Notes: generated by a model from the sequence alone, not told the origin. Shown: positions 1-8,756, counted from the stretch's first letter. The stretch is DNA of 31,973 bases from an uncultured Acetatifactor sp. (GCA_910578995.1 CAJTSY010000031.1:1-31973); one strand, 5' to 3'. A program made the numbers and translations.

Positions 1-1370
1 ACTTCCAGAAGGGAATTGATGTCATATGTATAGGTCACGTCCACGGATTCCTGCCCCCTGGGGCCCTTGGGAATCTCGATCTCCAGTTCTCCCAGGAACA
101 GATTGTTCCGGGCAAAGCGGCTCTCTCCCTGCAGCACCCGCACACGCACTTTGGTCTGATTGTCCCTGGCGGTGTAAAGGCGCTCCGTATGACTGGCCGG
201 AATGACGGTATTGCGCTCAATAATAGGGCAGAACCTGCCGTCCTCATATTTTCCCTCGTCGTATTCCACCACCACCTCGGTACCCAGGGTGAAAGAACAG
301 ACATCCGTCAGAATGACCTCCTTCACTTCCTCCCTGCGCTCCTTCATGGCAGCCTGCACAGCCGCCCCCATGGCCACGGTCTCGTCAGGATTCATTCTGG
401 TGTCCGGAAACTTCCGGAACAGGCGGATCAGGAAATCCCTGACAATGGACAGCCTGGTGGCTCCTCCGATGAGCAGAACCTCATCGATGTCCCCCAGTTT
501 CAGGCCAGCATCTGCCAGGCTTTTCTTCACAGGTTCCCGGATCTTCATGAGAAGGTCTTCGCAGGCCTCCTCGTATTCCTTGTAAGTAATCTGCTGCTCC
601 AGGGTTTCTTCCTTGTACAAAAAAGCAATTTTTACCCTGTCAGTATCGTTGATGGCGCATTTAGCCCTCTCCGCCTCCCGAAACAGGCGGGCCTGTTCCT
701 TTTCCGACAGATTCTGCAGCTGCAGCCTGGCCTTCTGCAGGAAAAGTTTTGCCATCACCTCGGTAAAATCCTCCCCGCCCAGGTAATTGTCCCCGGCTAC
801 CGCGCGCACCTCCAGGATATTGTGGTACAGTTCCAGAATAGACACGTCAAAGGTTCCGCCCCCCAGGTCAAACACCAGGAAACGGGTATCCTTTTCCTTA
901 TCATAAAGCCCGTAAGCCACCGCCGCTGCCGTCGGCTCGGAGATCATCCGCTCCACCTTCAGCCCGGCCAGTTCCCCGGCACGTTTTGTCGCCTTCCTCC
1001 TCTTGTCGTCAAAGTAAGCCGGCACGCTGATGACTGCCTCAGTCACTTCTTCCCCCAGGTAGTTTTCCGCATCCTCCTTCAGGGAACGGAGCACCAGGCT
1101 GGACAGTTCCTCCGGCCTGAAGTGCCTCCCGCTCAGAACATAATCCCGCTCCGTTCCCATGCTCCGCTTGAAAGCCTGGGCCACGGTGTCGGGATACAGA
1201 CCCATCCTTTCCCTGGCCGTCTCACCCACATACACGTTTCCTTCCCCGTCCACGCTGACCACGGAGGGGGTAAGTTCTTTCCCCAGCCTGTTTGGGATGA
1301 TCTTCGGCCCCTCTTCCGTAAAATATGCGATCAGGCTGTTCGTCGTGCCTAAGTCAATTCCTACAATCAT
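1..1370 (-). CDS. hscC: HscC-type Hsp70 chaperone, 3' end outside window
   Basis: ATP-dependent cytosolic chaperone of the Hsp70 family; 456 codons are visible and the rest runs off the window at base 1. The start at 1370 (IVGIDLGTTNSLIAYF) has a GGAGGG ribosome binding site; an in-frame ATG 12 bases upstream is less likely. The nucleotide-binding domain shows the phosphate loop GIDLGTTNS, EPTAAAVAYGL, FDLGGGTFDVS and LIGGATRLS. The substrate domain begins near residue 370 and is cut after YDINSLLE. From memory of family sequences it matches E. coli HscC better than DnaK, for example ELSSLVLRSLKEDAE, AGDNYLGGEDFT and EVILTDVC. It has no GrpE or DnaJ neighbour, as expected for a specialised Hsp70. 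The partner is probably the J-like TPR protein encoded just upstream. The family call is firm; the HscC assignment is likely but rests on recalled sequence. Confidence 0.85.
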   Translation of the reverse strand, partial: MIVGIDLGTTNSLIAYFTEEGPKIIPNRLGKELTPSVVSVDGEGNVYVGETARERMGLYPDTVAQAFKRSMGTERDYVLSGRHFRPEELSSLVLRSLKEDAENYLGEEVTEAVISVPAYFDDKRRKATKRAGELAGLKVERMISEPTAAAVAYGLYDKEKDTRFLVFDLGGGTFDVSILELYHNILEVRAVAGDNYLGGEDFTEVMAKLFLQKARLQLQNLSEKEQARLFREAERAKCAINDTDRVKIAFLYKEETLEQQITYKEYEEACEDLLMKIREPVKKSLADAGLKLGDIDEVLLIGGATRLSIVRDFLIRLFRKFPDTRMNPDETVAMGAAVQAAMKERREEVKEVILTDVCSFTLGTEVVVEYDEGKYEDGRFCPIIERNTVIPASHTERLYTARDNQTKVRVRVLQGESRFARNNLFLGELEIEIPKGPRGQESVDVTYTYDINSLLE

Positions 1371-1505
1371 GCTTCCCTCCATGCCATTTCCGCCCGGGCT
1401 GCTTTTGTTTCCAAAGCTGTCCCGGCTTGTACCATGGCATCATTTTTCCTCTTTTCGGAGCTTCCACCAGAACCGTTTCGGCAAAGTTCCTGTCCACTGA
1501 CTATC

Positions 1506-1534
1506 AGTATAACACAACTGCTGTCCATATTCAC
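1506..1534 (-). promoter_or_regulatory. Putative extended -10 promoter for hscC
   Basis: Minus-strand TATACT at 1506-1511 is preceded by TGT, giving an extended -10 element. The -35 position at 17-bp spacing (GTGAAT, 1529-1534) is weak. It lies in the roughly 200-base gap between the J-like gene and hscC, about 130 bases ahead of the hscC start, and would let hscC be transcribed apart from the J-like gene. Nothing else was recognised in this gap. Confidence 0.4.
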
Positions 1535-1567
1535 GCAAAATTTCATATTGGTAAAAATTAATAAACC

Positions 1568-4500
1568 TCACATCTGGTCCCTGAAGACTGTGTGCTTTAC
1601 CGCCAGCATGTATTCGTCCCACGGCTGAATCTCCAGAACCCTGCGCAGCCGCTCCCTAGCCTCCTCCCGCTTTCCCATCCTCAGCAGAAGCAGTACCCTG
1701 GCGCTTTCCAGCTCCTTGCACAGAGGACAGGTGCAGAAATGGCAGATCTCACAGCCCTCCTCCCTGTCCAGAATCTCCTGAAGCTTCCCCACGTCTTCCG
1801 TATAGTAAGCTGCCAGAAACTCCATCTGCAGATGCCCTTTCTCCTGGTTGTAGTATTTGGCCGTACCGGCCGCTTTCTCCCTATCCAGCCAGTTTTGCAG
1901 GCGCTGCGCATATTTTTTTCCCCTTTTTCCGTCCCCGCAGAGGATGCAGGCAAAAACCGCATCGCAAATCCTGCCCTCCATAGAACTTTCCACCAGTCCG
2001 TTGCGGAACATTTTGTCAAAAGCCCTCATGGCGGCCCCTTTTTTCCCGAACAGCAGTTCCATCCACCCTCTGCTGCAGTAATAGGCAGGATAGGAAACCA
2101 CTTCCTGCTTCCTGCGCATTCCCGGGGACAGGATTTCCTTTATAACCCTGCGCACAGTGCCCGAGTGCAGTTCCCCTCCCCACCGGTTCAGAGTCCTCCG
2201 GGCCTTCTCCCCATCGCCCACCGCACTATATAAGTCTGCCAGCTTTTCGTAACGGCTCCACCTGTCCTTTTTATAATAGCGTTCATAGACTGCCTCCGCC
2301 TCCTCCGTACGGCCCATTCTCTGATAGATCTCCGCCAGATTCTCCCCGAACCAGTTACTCCGGTTTTCGCCTGTCAGCCCCTCATACTGCCTGTAGGCTT
2401 CCAGGGCCATCTCGTTTATCCCCAGCAGGGAATAGAGATTTCCCATATCGGCATAAATCACCGGCGACATTTCCTTATCCATGTACAGGATGGCTTTTTT
2501 GATAAAAAACAGGGCCTTCTCATAATCCCCCTGGTATTTGTATACAAAACTAAGGCCGTTCAGCGCATAGGGGTTTGCCGGATTAAGGTACAGCGCCTTC
2601 TCGAAATCCAGCCTGGCCTCCTCCAGGCGGTGGGCTGCCCTGTGGAAAATAGCCCTCTCCACCAGCATAAAGTCATCGGGATAATGATAAAGGTATTCCG
2701 TGAGTATGGGCAGGCCCTTATCATAATAATCCATGTCCCCTTTCTCCACCTGCTTAAAGAAAACATCCCGGAACTTCTTCAGCTTAACGTTAAGCAGGTT
2801 AATATCCATGGTCTCATGATCCATCTGGAAGGCGCTGGCCTCCAGCAGCGGACTGCTCACCCCGTTCTTTGCGGCATCCTCCAGAACCTTCCTCAGGTCA
2901 TCATGACGGTCCAGATCCAGGTATACCTTGGCAAGATACTCATATGCCCTGGCAAAGTTCGGAAAATACCTGATACAGGCGCAGGCCGTCCTGACAACGC
3001 CCCCCGCGTTCAGCTGCCGCCTGTATGCTTCCATGGAAGAGGCATAGGCCGCAAAAATCTGATGCTCGTCCACCAGATTCTGGGAAGTTTCCAGACATTG
3101 TTCATATTCCTCCATCTCCGCATATATCTGGGCTATCTCCAGCAGGATCCCTATGTCCTTTGCATTTCCCTGAAGAATGCTTTTTCCTTCCTCCACCGCA
3201 AGGCCAAAGTTTTCCTTATCCCTGAACCCCAGATTGTGGTAGCACTGCATCCTGATCAGGTGCGCCTGCCTGAGCCTGTCCCTGTCCCTTTTCGTCTCCC
3301 CCTCATCGGAAACCGTATACTTCTCTATCTTTTTCCTCAGGGAATCCTCCCAGGCCCTGGTCATGGCAATGGCGGTTTCATATTCCCCCTGCTCCACATA
3401 GAGTTTTGCCAGCAGTCCGTTGTATTCGGCCTCTTTTTCCGGGGGCAGCAGTTTTTCCAGTTTCAATGCCATGTGGATGCCCCGGGCTATCTTCCCGTCC
3501 TGGAGATAGCACCAGCATAACTCCAGCCGGGGTTCCCAGCCCGGCTCCTCCCGGAGCCGAACCTCCAGCTCCTTCTCAATCTCCTCATTTATCCTGGCCA
3601 GGGTATCCAGAAAAGCGTCGTCACTTCCGGTGGCAAGCACCTTCTCCGCGCATTTCTTCGCGGTCCTGTACTGCTTCTGGCTGTAGTACCATTCCGTCAG
3701 CCTGAAGTTTGCCATATAGTGACTGTCATTTTCTTCCTTCAGCTTCTCATACATGCCGGCGGCCCGGCTCCTGCTGGGACTGTCCGCCTCTTCCTCCCCC
3801 ATCATCCAGAGCATTTCCGCAAAATTATAACAGATCATTGCGTCTTCGGGATACTTTTCCCTCTGCTCCTCCATAATGGCCACTGCCTTCTCTTTCTGCC
3901 CCTGTCTCAGCAGAATATTTGCCCGGCTGATCTCCATCACAGGATGTCTGATGCCCAGTTTATCGGCACTGCGCACACAATTCTCGGCTTCCTCCAGCTT
4001 ATTTTCCTGAAGGGCCTGCCAGCAGCGGTCGTAATATTCCAGAAAAAGGTCATAGTCCGCCTCATCCCCGCCCTCAAACTGGCTGAATTCCAGATCCTCG
4101 CCCCTTTCACATCTCCCCACAATATAATGTACGAAATTCAGTGGAAATTTCTCCCTCAGGGTTTTGGCGTCGCTGACAATGGACAGTTTCTGGTCAAACA
4201 GCTTCCATACCGCAGTGGGAAGCTTGAAATGCTCCGTCAGATATCCCAGCAGTTTCAGTCGGCAGTTCTCCTCCTCCTCGATGGAGAAAAACACGTCCTC
4301 CTCAAAAAGGGCCTTCCAACATTCTGTGTCCTGCCTGGTACGGATATTTTCGTATATTTTTACCGCTTTTTCAAGCCACAGGCCGGAGGGCGTGGTATCC
4401 CTGGTCTTCTCTTCTTCCCGCTTCTCCTCCTCTCCCGCGTACCTGCAGGCTTCCTCATAGGCGGCCCGAAGCCGTTTAAACCCCTCCGGGTCATCCTCCG

Positions 4501-4600
4501 GATTGGTTACCGACAGCTTCGTTCTGTATGCATTTTTTATTGCCTTTTCATCTTTTGTTGCCTCTATCCCCAAAACCAGAAAACTTTCCGTCCGATTCAT
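1568..4600 (-). CDS. J-like domain/TPR protein lacking the HPD motif, likely HscC partner
   Basis: A 1010-residue cytosolic protein. Residues 1-65 resemble a J-domain (ESFLVLGIEATKDEKAIKNAYR, then FKRLRAAYEEA), but the turn that carries His-Pro-Asp in active J-domains reads NPEDDPEG, so the catalytic His and Asp are replaced. The remainder is helical with many TPR-like repeats, for example YLAKVYLDLDRHDD, LEEARLDFEKALYLNPANP, YEKALFFIKKAILY and MGRTEEAEAVYERYY. Near the C-terminus residues 950-961 form a Cys cluster, CxxCxxCxCxxC, which could bind metal. The start at 4600 was chosen for its GGAGG six bases upstream and because the J-like fold begins there; the frame stays open upstream to 4696. 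The neighbour is an HscC-type Hsp70, so a co-chaperone or substrate-adaptor role is inferred. No direct evidence identifies a client. Confidence 0.7.
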   Translation of the reverse strand: MNRTESFLVLGIEATKDEKAIKNAYRTKLSVTNPEDDPEGFKRLRAAYEEACRYAGEEEKREEEKTRDTTPSGLWLEKAVKIYENIRTRQDTECWKALFEEDVFFSIEEEENCRLKLLGYLTEHFKLPTAVWKLFDQKLSIVSDAKTLREKFPLNFVHYIVGRCERGEDLEFSQFEGGDEADYDLFLEYYDRCWQALQENKLEEAENCVRSADKLGIRHPVMEISRANILLRQGQKEKAVAIMEEQREKYPEDAMICYNFAEMLWMMGEEEADSPSRSRAAGMYEKLKEENDSHYMANFRLTEWYYSQKQYRTAKKCAEKVLATGSDDAFLDTLARINEEIEKELEVRLREEPGWEPRLELCWCYLQDGKIARGIHMALKLEKLLPPEKEAEYNGLLAKLYVEQGEYETAIAMTRAWEDSLRKKIEKYTVSDEGETKRDRDRLRQAHLIRMQCYHNLGFRDKENFGLAVEEGKSILQGNAKDIGILLEIAQIYAEMEEYEQCLETSQNLVDEHQIFAAYASSMEAYRRQLNAGGVVRTACACIRYFPNFARAYEYLAKVYLDLDRHDDLRKVLEDAAKNGVSSPLLEASAFQMDHETMDINLLNVKLKKFRDVFFKQVEKGDMDYYDKGLPILTEYLYHYPDDFMLVERAIFHRAAHRLEEARLDFEKALYLNPANPYALNGLSFVYKYQGDYEKALFFIKKAILYMDKEMSPVIYADMGNLYSLLGINEMALEAYRQYEGLTGENRSNWFGENLAEIYQRMGRTEEAEAVYERYYKKDRWSRYEKLADLYSAVGDGEKARRTLNRWGGELHSGTVRRVIKEILSPGMRRKQEVVSYPAYYCSRGWMELLFGKKGAAMRAFDKMFRNGLVESSMEGRICDAVFACILCGDGKRGKKYAQRLQNWLDREKAAGTAKYYNQEKGHLQMEFLAAYYTEDVGKLQEILDREEGCEICHFCTCPLCKELESARVLLLLRMGKREEARERLRRVLEIQPWDEYMLAVKHTVFRDQM

Positions 4601-4656
4601 CCAATCCTCCAATCCGATTTCCCGCCACCATTTTCCCTCCGGATATCCCCACGCAC

Positions 4657-4685
4657 AAAAAGGGGCAGAAGAATCCCTCCGCCCC
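4657..4685 (-). terminator. Intrinsic terminator after glyS
   Basis: Read on the minus strand, GGGGCGGA and TCTGCCCC form an 8-bp stem with one G-T pair and an 8-base loop, followed directly by five T. It lies 17 bases after the glyS stop and separates glyS from the J-like/hscC pair. Confidence 0.75.
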
Positions 4686-4702
4686 AAGCTTTTCACATCA
4701 CA

Positions 4703-6091
4703 TCAAAACGTAAATTTGTCCGCAAAATAAGCATCCAGATTCTTGATCTCCACTCTCTCCTGTTCCATGGAATCCCGGAAGCGGACTGTCACGCAGCCGT
4801 CTGTCTCGGAATCGAAATCATAAGTGACGCAGAAGGGCGTGCCTATTTCATCCTGGCGGCGATATCTCTTGCCGATGTTGCCCCTGTCGTCATATTCACA
4901 GTTGTATTTCCTGCACAGCTGTGCGTAAACCTTCTCCGCGCCCTCGCCCAGCTTCTTGGAGAGGGGCAGCACGCCGATCTTCACAGGAGCCAATGCCGGG
5001 TGGAAACGAAGCACTGTCCGCATATCGCCGCCCTCCAGTTCCTCCTCGTCGTAGGCTGCGCACAGGAAGGCAAGCACCACCCTGTCAGCCCCCAGGGAAG
5101 GCTCCACCACATAGGGTATGTACTTCTCCTTCTTCTCGTCGTCGAAATAGGACATGTCCTCCCCGGAGGTATTGGCATGCTGGGTCAGGTCATAATCCGT
5201 CCTGTCTGCAATGCCCCACAGCTCGCCCCAACCAAAGGGGAAGAGGAACTCAATGTCCGTGGTGCCCTTGCTGTAGAAACATAATTCCTCAGGGCTGTGG
5301 TCCCGCAGCCTCATCTCATCCTCCTTGATGCCAAGGGAGATCAGCCAGTCACGACAGAAGCCCCTCCAGTACTGGAACCATTCCAGATCCGTGCCCGGCG
5401 CGCAGAAGAACTCCAGTTCCATCTGCTCGAACTCGCGGGTGCGGAAGGTAAAGTTTCCGGGAGTGATCTCATTGCGGAAGGCCTTGCCGATCTGCCCGAT
5501 GCCGAAGGGAATCTTCTTCCTGGAAGTCCTCTGGACATTTTTAAAGTTCACAAAGATACCCTGGGCAGTCTCAGGCCTCAGATACACCACGCTCTTGGCA
5601 TCCTCCGTCACGCCCTGGAAGGTCTTGAACATCAGGTTGAACTGACGGATGTCCGTGAAATTGTGCTTGCCGCAGCTGGGGCACGGGATAGTATGCTCTT
5701 CCACAAATTCCTTCATCTGTTCCTGGCTCCAGGCATCCACGCTCTCCTTCAGCTCGATGCCCTTCTCCCCGCAGAAGTCCTCAATCAATTTGTCTGCCCG
5801 GAAACGCTCATGGCATTCCCTGCAGTCCATCAAGGGGTCCGAAAAACCGCCCAGATGGCCGCTTGCCACCCAGGTCTGGGGATTCATCAGGATGGCACAG
5901 TCCACGCCCACGTTGTAGGGATTCTCCTGGACAAATTTCTGCCACCAGGCCCTCTTCACATTATTTTTCAGCTCCACCCCCAGGTTGCCGTAATCCCAGG
6001 TATTGGCCAGGCCGCCGTAGATCTCGGAGCCAGGATAGATAAACCCCCTGGCCTTGGCCAGCGCCACTATTTTTTCCATTGTCTTTTCCAT
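4703..6091 (-). CDS. glyS: Glycine--tRNA ligase, single-chain dimeric type
   Basis: Class II aminoacyl-tRNA synthetase that charges tRNA-Gly in the cytosol; 462 residues, normal for the alpha2 type (GlyRS1). Visible signatures are the N-terminal RGFIYPGSEIYGGLANTWDYG, RPETAQGIFVNFKN, the motif 2 region IGKAFRNEITPGNFTFRTREF, motif 3 EPSLGADRVVLAFL, and a C-terminal anticodon-binding domain beginning near APVKIGVLPLSKK. Cys residues in DCRECHERF and PCPSCGKHNF fit the zinc-binding insert of this enzyme. The start at 6091 matches the family (MEKTMEKIVALAKARG); AAAGGA lies somewhat far upstream. In many Firmicutes the era-recO cluster ends with the two-gene glyQ-glyS form; here the single-chain enzyme occupies that place. 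I found no T-box leader. Confidence 0.95.
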   Translation of the reverse strand: MEKTMEKIVALAKARGFIYPGSEIYGGLANTWDYGNLGVELKNNVKRAWWQKFVQENPYNVGVDCAILMNPQTWVASGHLGGFSDPLMDCRECHERFRADKLIEDFCGEKGIELKESVDAWSQEQMKEFVEEHTIPCPSCGKHNFTDIRQFNLMFKTFQGVTEDAKSVVYLRPETAQGIFVNFKNVQRTSRKKIPFGIGQIGKAFRNEITPGNFTFRTREFEQMELEFFCAPGTDLEWFQYWRGFCRDWLISLGIKEDEMRLRDHSPEELCFYSKGTTDIEFLFPFGWGELWGIADRTDYDLTQHANTSGEDMSYFDDEKKEKYIPYVVEPSLGADRVVLAFLCAAYDEEELEGGDMRTVLRFHPALAPVKIGVLPLSKKLGEGAEKVYAQLCRKYNCEYDDRGNIGKRYRRQDEIGTPFCVTYDFDSETDGCVTVRFRDSMEQERVEIKNLDAYFADKFTF

Positions 6092-6118
6092 ATCTAAACC
6101 ATTCCTTTCTATGATTCC

Positions 6119-6157
6119 CGGAGACGGCCGGTCTCCGCCCATGTCCCGTCAGGGACA
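6119..6157 (-). other. Two small hairpins in the glyS leader
   Basis: The 134-base gap before glyS holds a 7-bp stem with a 5-base loop (6119-6137) and a 6-bp stem with a 4-base loop (6142-6157). The second is followed at 17-base spacing by another copy of its 11-base core, TCCCGTCAGGG (6144-6154 and 6161-6171). Neither stem has a T-tract, so they are not typical terminators. Without a T-box or riboswitch signature, their role is unknown. Confidence 0.4.
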
Positions 6158-6225
6158 TTTTCCCGTCAGGGGTTTCCCGCGGCTTTCCGTCCCCGGCATC
6201 TTACAGATACCTCCTCCAGGAAGCC

Positions 6226-6873
6226 TCACTTCATCAGGATATAGACAAACCCGTCCTCCTCGGGGGGCCTTATGCTTCCGTCCTCATTCACCGAGGCTCC
6301 CTGGCTGATATAGACGACCTTGCGGCCGCAGTAAATATCCGCCTTCATATCCGTGACAAGCAGATACTCCCCGTATGACTGCCCCAGAAGTCCCCCATCA
6401 AGCACGGAATCATCCTTTACGCTTTTCATTACAGTATCCGCACCCGAAAAACCGTTCACCGCCGCTTCCTTCACCTCGCCGTAAAACAGTGTCTCCTCCC
6501 CGAAGCCGCTGCAGCTCTCCCAGTTGTCAAAAAGGTAAACCACGGCTACCCTGCCGCCTTCCAGGGATTCCACCTTCTCCACGGACACCGCCGTCTCCCT
6601 CCCCTTCTCCGCATTGTATTCCGCCGCTTCCTTCCGGGCCATACTGTCCAGCTCCGCAAGATCATAGTACGACTTGCCAAAGTCCCCTATCTGCCATACC
6701 GTTATGTCTCCCTCCCTGCCAACGGCAACGGTGGGCGTATTCACTACATCCGGTACCCTTACCCCGCCGCATCCTGCAAGGAATACCGCGCAGAGACAGA
6801 TTATTACCGCCAGCTTCCTGATTTTTCCCATAACCAACACCGCCCCGTATCCCGGGGTGCAAAATGTCTGCAT
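6226..6873 (-). CDS. Putative lipoprotein of unknown function
   Basis: About 215 residues, probably exported and lipid-anchored on the outer face of the membrane. A hydrophobic segment, KLAVIICLCAVFLAGC, ends in a clear lipobox (LAGC). The mature part is soluble with no domain I recognise. The start is uncertain: 6873 is favoured by GAAAGG four bases upstream, while 6831 (MGKIRKLAV) gives a more typical signal-peptide length but lacks a good ribosome binding site. The gene sits between recO and glyS, where most Firmicutes have nothing, and has its own promoter upstream, so it is probably co-transcribed with glyS rather than functionally tied to it. Confidence 0.75.
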   Translation of the reverse strand: MQTFCTPGYGAVLVMGKIRKLAVIICLCAVFLAGCGGVRVPDVVNTPTVAVGREGDITVWQIGDFGKSYYDLAELDSMARKEAAEYNAEKGRETAVSVEKVESLEGGRVAVVYLFDNWESCSGFGEETLFYGEVKEAAVNGFSGADTVMKSVKDDSVLDGGLLGQSYGEYLLVTDMKADIYCGRKVVYISQGASVNEDGSIRPPEEDGFVYILMK

Positions 6874-6915
6874 TCTACCTTTCTTCATTTTTATGTAAAA
6901 TCCAAGTTCTTTGCT

Positions 6916-6944
6916 ATTGTATCAAAAAGCAGTCTTTTTTTCAA
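6916..6944 (-). promoter_or_regulatory. Sigma-A promoter for the lipoprotein-glyS unit
   Basis: On the minus strand TTGAAA (6939-6944) and TACAAT (6916-6921) are separated by exactly 17 bases. The -35 element overlaps the recO stop codon. The predicted start, near 6909, would leave a leader of about 36 bases before the 6873 start codon. Confidence 0.65.
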
Positions 6945-7612
6945 CTAAGACTTTGCAGAACTTCCAGACTTTTAAAATTCCGCCCCACAAAATGCTTCAT
7001 ATAACGCGCCGCAGCCCCCTTCATCTCCTCCAAAACCGGATCTGTCACAGTAAAAGTATAGAGCTTCTCCACGGGGCTGGCCGCAATATACCCCAGGGCA
7101 TAGACGGCCGATTCCCCCAGCGCTTCGTCGCCGGGCAGATAAGCTCCTGTCCGAAAGTCCCTGGGGAACTCCCCGTTCACGGCCATGGCCCTGCACTCAA
7201 AGACGCACCGGACCAGGGGATTGGGCAGGGACGGGGCACAGAGGGCCCGCAGCGACTGGTAGAGCAGTTTCATCATTTCCCGCTCGTCATTGTTTTCCCT
7301 GGTATAAAAATCCGTCACCTCGGCAAAATACATGCCGTAACATGCCCCAATGTAATCTGTCCGGAGATCCTCGAAATAATTCTGGATGTCCGCCTCCACC
7401 AGGGTAAGGGAATTTCTACCCTCATAGAGCCGGAAAGCACCAAAGGCAAAAGGATTGGTTGCCGCCGCCAGACGGCTTCCCGGCCTGCGGGCCCCCCTGG
7501 CGAAGGCGGAAACCTTTCCCCTCTCCTTAGTCAAAAGGCTGACATGCCTGTCGTAATCCCCCACCGGGGTCTGTTTCAGTATGATTCCTGTCACCGATAT
7601 ATGTTCCTGCAT
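6941..7612 (-). CDS. recO: DNA repair protein RecO
   Basis: Recombination mediator of the RecFOR pathway; it helps load RecA on SSB-coated DNA and anneals strands. 223 residues, slightly shorter than the usual 240-250. The N-terminal OB-fold is typical: VTGIILKQTPVGDYDRHVSLL, then GKVSAFARGARRPGSRL and LTLVEADIQNYF. The helical C-terminal part contains FECRAMAVNGEFP. The four-Cys zinc site found in many RecO proteins is absent, so this is a zinc-free form. It is placed after era and the small yqzL-like gene, as in Bacillus, and its first 86 bases overlap that small gene. A GGAG lies about 13 bases before the ATG, so translation may depend on coupling. Confidence 0.92.
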   Translation of the reverse strand: MQEHISVTGIILKQTPVGDYDRHVSLLTKERGKVSAFARGARRPGSRLAAATNPFAFGAFRLYEGRNSLTLVEADIQNYFEDLRTDYIGACYGMYFAEVTDFYTRENNDEREMMKLLYQSLRALCAPSLPNPLVRCVFECRAMAVNGEFPRDFRTGAYLPGDEALGESAVYALGYIAASPVEKLYTFTVTDPVLEEMKGAAARYMKHFVGRNFKSLEVLQSLS

Positions 7613-7715
7613 GGGTGTCTGCTCTCTCCTGCCCCTGTCTCACACTTGACACAAAGGTGAGATAATCCTCTACTTTACCGCTGTTTTCAAATTGCTTCCA
7701 GTATCTCTCTTCCAT
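7527..7715 (-). CDS. YqzL-like small protein
   Basis: A 62-residue frame starting MEERYWKQFENSGKVEDYLTF. The pattern of a Trp-x-x-Phe, Gly and Tyr-Leu resembles B. subtilis YqzL (about 47 residues), which also lies between era and recO; that positional match is the main support. The start at 7715 has GGAGG nine bases upstream. An in-frame ATG at 7724 directly abuts the GGAGG and is unlikely. The C-terminal third overlaps recO in another frame and is hydrophilic with no recognised motif, so it may be a dispensable extension. Function is unknown in the family. Confidence 0.65.
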   Translation of the reverse strand: MEERYWKQFENSGKVEDYLTFVSSVRQGQERADTHAGTYIGDRNHTETDPGGGLRQACQPFD

Positions 7716-7825
7716 TTTTTGCATCCTCCGTACAGACGTTACGCCCTGGGCCGCCGGTACCATTCGCTGTGCCGCAGAGCCTGTCCCCTATAGAGTCTGC
7801 ATTTTCAATTTTAATATTCGCCCTT

Positions 7826-8737
7826 TCAGGTACTGGAAATATCTTTCGGATTATAGCCGAAATTTTTAAGTAGATAGTCACTGTCCCGCCAGTCTTTCTT
7901 TACTTTTACAAACAGTTTCAGATTCACCTGCATCTCCAGCATCTCTTCTATCTCTCGCCTGGCGTCGGAGCCGATCCTCTTGAGCATCTGGCCCCCCTTC
8001 CCGATGATGATCCCCTTGTGGGACTCCCTCTCGCATATGATGGAAGCCTCGATATGGCAGATTTTACCTCTTTCCTTCATGCTCTCAATGCTGACCGCAA
8101 CCCCGTGAGGCACTTCCTCCTCCAGGAGGCGCAGCGCCTTCTCCCTGACCAGCTCCGCCACGATCTGCCGCATAGGCTGGTCCGTGACGGTATCCTCGTC
8201 AAAAAAAGGATGGCCCTGGGGGAGGTAGTCCAGGATGCATTTTACCAGCTCCTCCGTATTGTCCCCCTTTAAGGCGGAGACCGGAACGATCTCCGCAAAA
8301 TCAAGCTCTTTCCGGTATGTGTCGATAAAGGAAAGCACAGCCTCCCTCTTCACCGTGTCAGTCTTGTTGATCACCAGGATCACCGGGGTCTTTACCTTCT
8401 TCAGTTCTTCTATGATATGCCGTTCGCCCGCGCCGATATAATTCGCCGGTTCCACCAACCACAGGACAACGTCAGCTTCCTCCAGGGTATGCTCCGCGGC
8501 GTTCACCATATAGTCCCCCAGTTTGTTCTTCGCCTTGTGGATTCCCGGCGTGTCAAGAAATACGATCTGCCCTTCCTCCAGGGTCAGTACGGTCCTGATC
8601 CGGTTCCGCGTTGTCTGGGGCCTGGGGGATGTAATGGCTATTTTCTGTCCGATCAGCCGGTTCATCAAAGTGGATTTTCCCACATTGGGCCTGCCGATTA
8701 AAGTGACAAACCCTGCTTTATAAGGTGTATTCTCCAT
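7826..8737 (-). CDS. era: GTPase Era
   Basis: Essential GTPase that assists 16S rRNA 3'-end maturation and 30S assembly. 303 residues, normal length. The G domain has GRPNVGKST (G1), PQTTRNRI (G2), DTPG (G3), NKTD (G4) and SALKGDN (G5). The C-terminal KH domain has HKGIIIGKGGQMLKRIG, the RNA-binding signature. The start at 8737 is chosen because the protein then begins like the family (PYKAGFVTLIGRPNVG) and AGGAG lies just upstream; in-frame ATGs at 8755 and 8773 overlap or abut the preceding peptidase gene. The 19-base gap to that gene suggests coupled expression. Confidence 0.96.
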   Translation of the reverse strand: MENTPYKAGFVTLIGRPNVGKSTLMNRLIGQKIAITSPRPQTTRNRIRTVLTLEEGQIVFLDTPGIHKAKNKLGDYMVNAAEHTLEEADVVLWLVEPANYIGAGERHIIEELKKVKTPVILVINKTDTVKREAVLSFIDTYRKELDFAEIVPVSALKGDNTEELVKCILDYLPQGHPFFDEDTVTDQPMRQIVAELVREKALRLLEEEVPHGVAVSIESMKERGKICHIEASIICERESHKGIIIGKGGQMLKRIGSDARREIEEMLEMQVNLKLFVKVKKDWRDSDYLLKNFGYNPKDISST

Positions 8738-8756
8738 ATTCTCCTGCCTCTGCATC

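Noticed and set aside
4601..4760. Promoter for the J-like gene
   Set aside because: No -35/-10 pair of acceptable quality was found after the glyS terminator; the promoter remains unknown.
6092..6225. T-box or glycine riboswitch ahead of glyS
   Set aside because: No AGGGTGG-type T-box sequence, specifier stem or terminator/antiterminator pair is visible; only two small hairpins.
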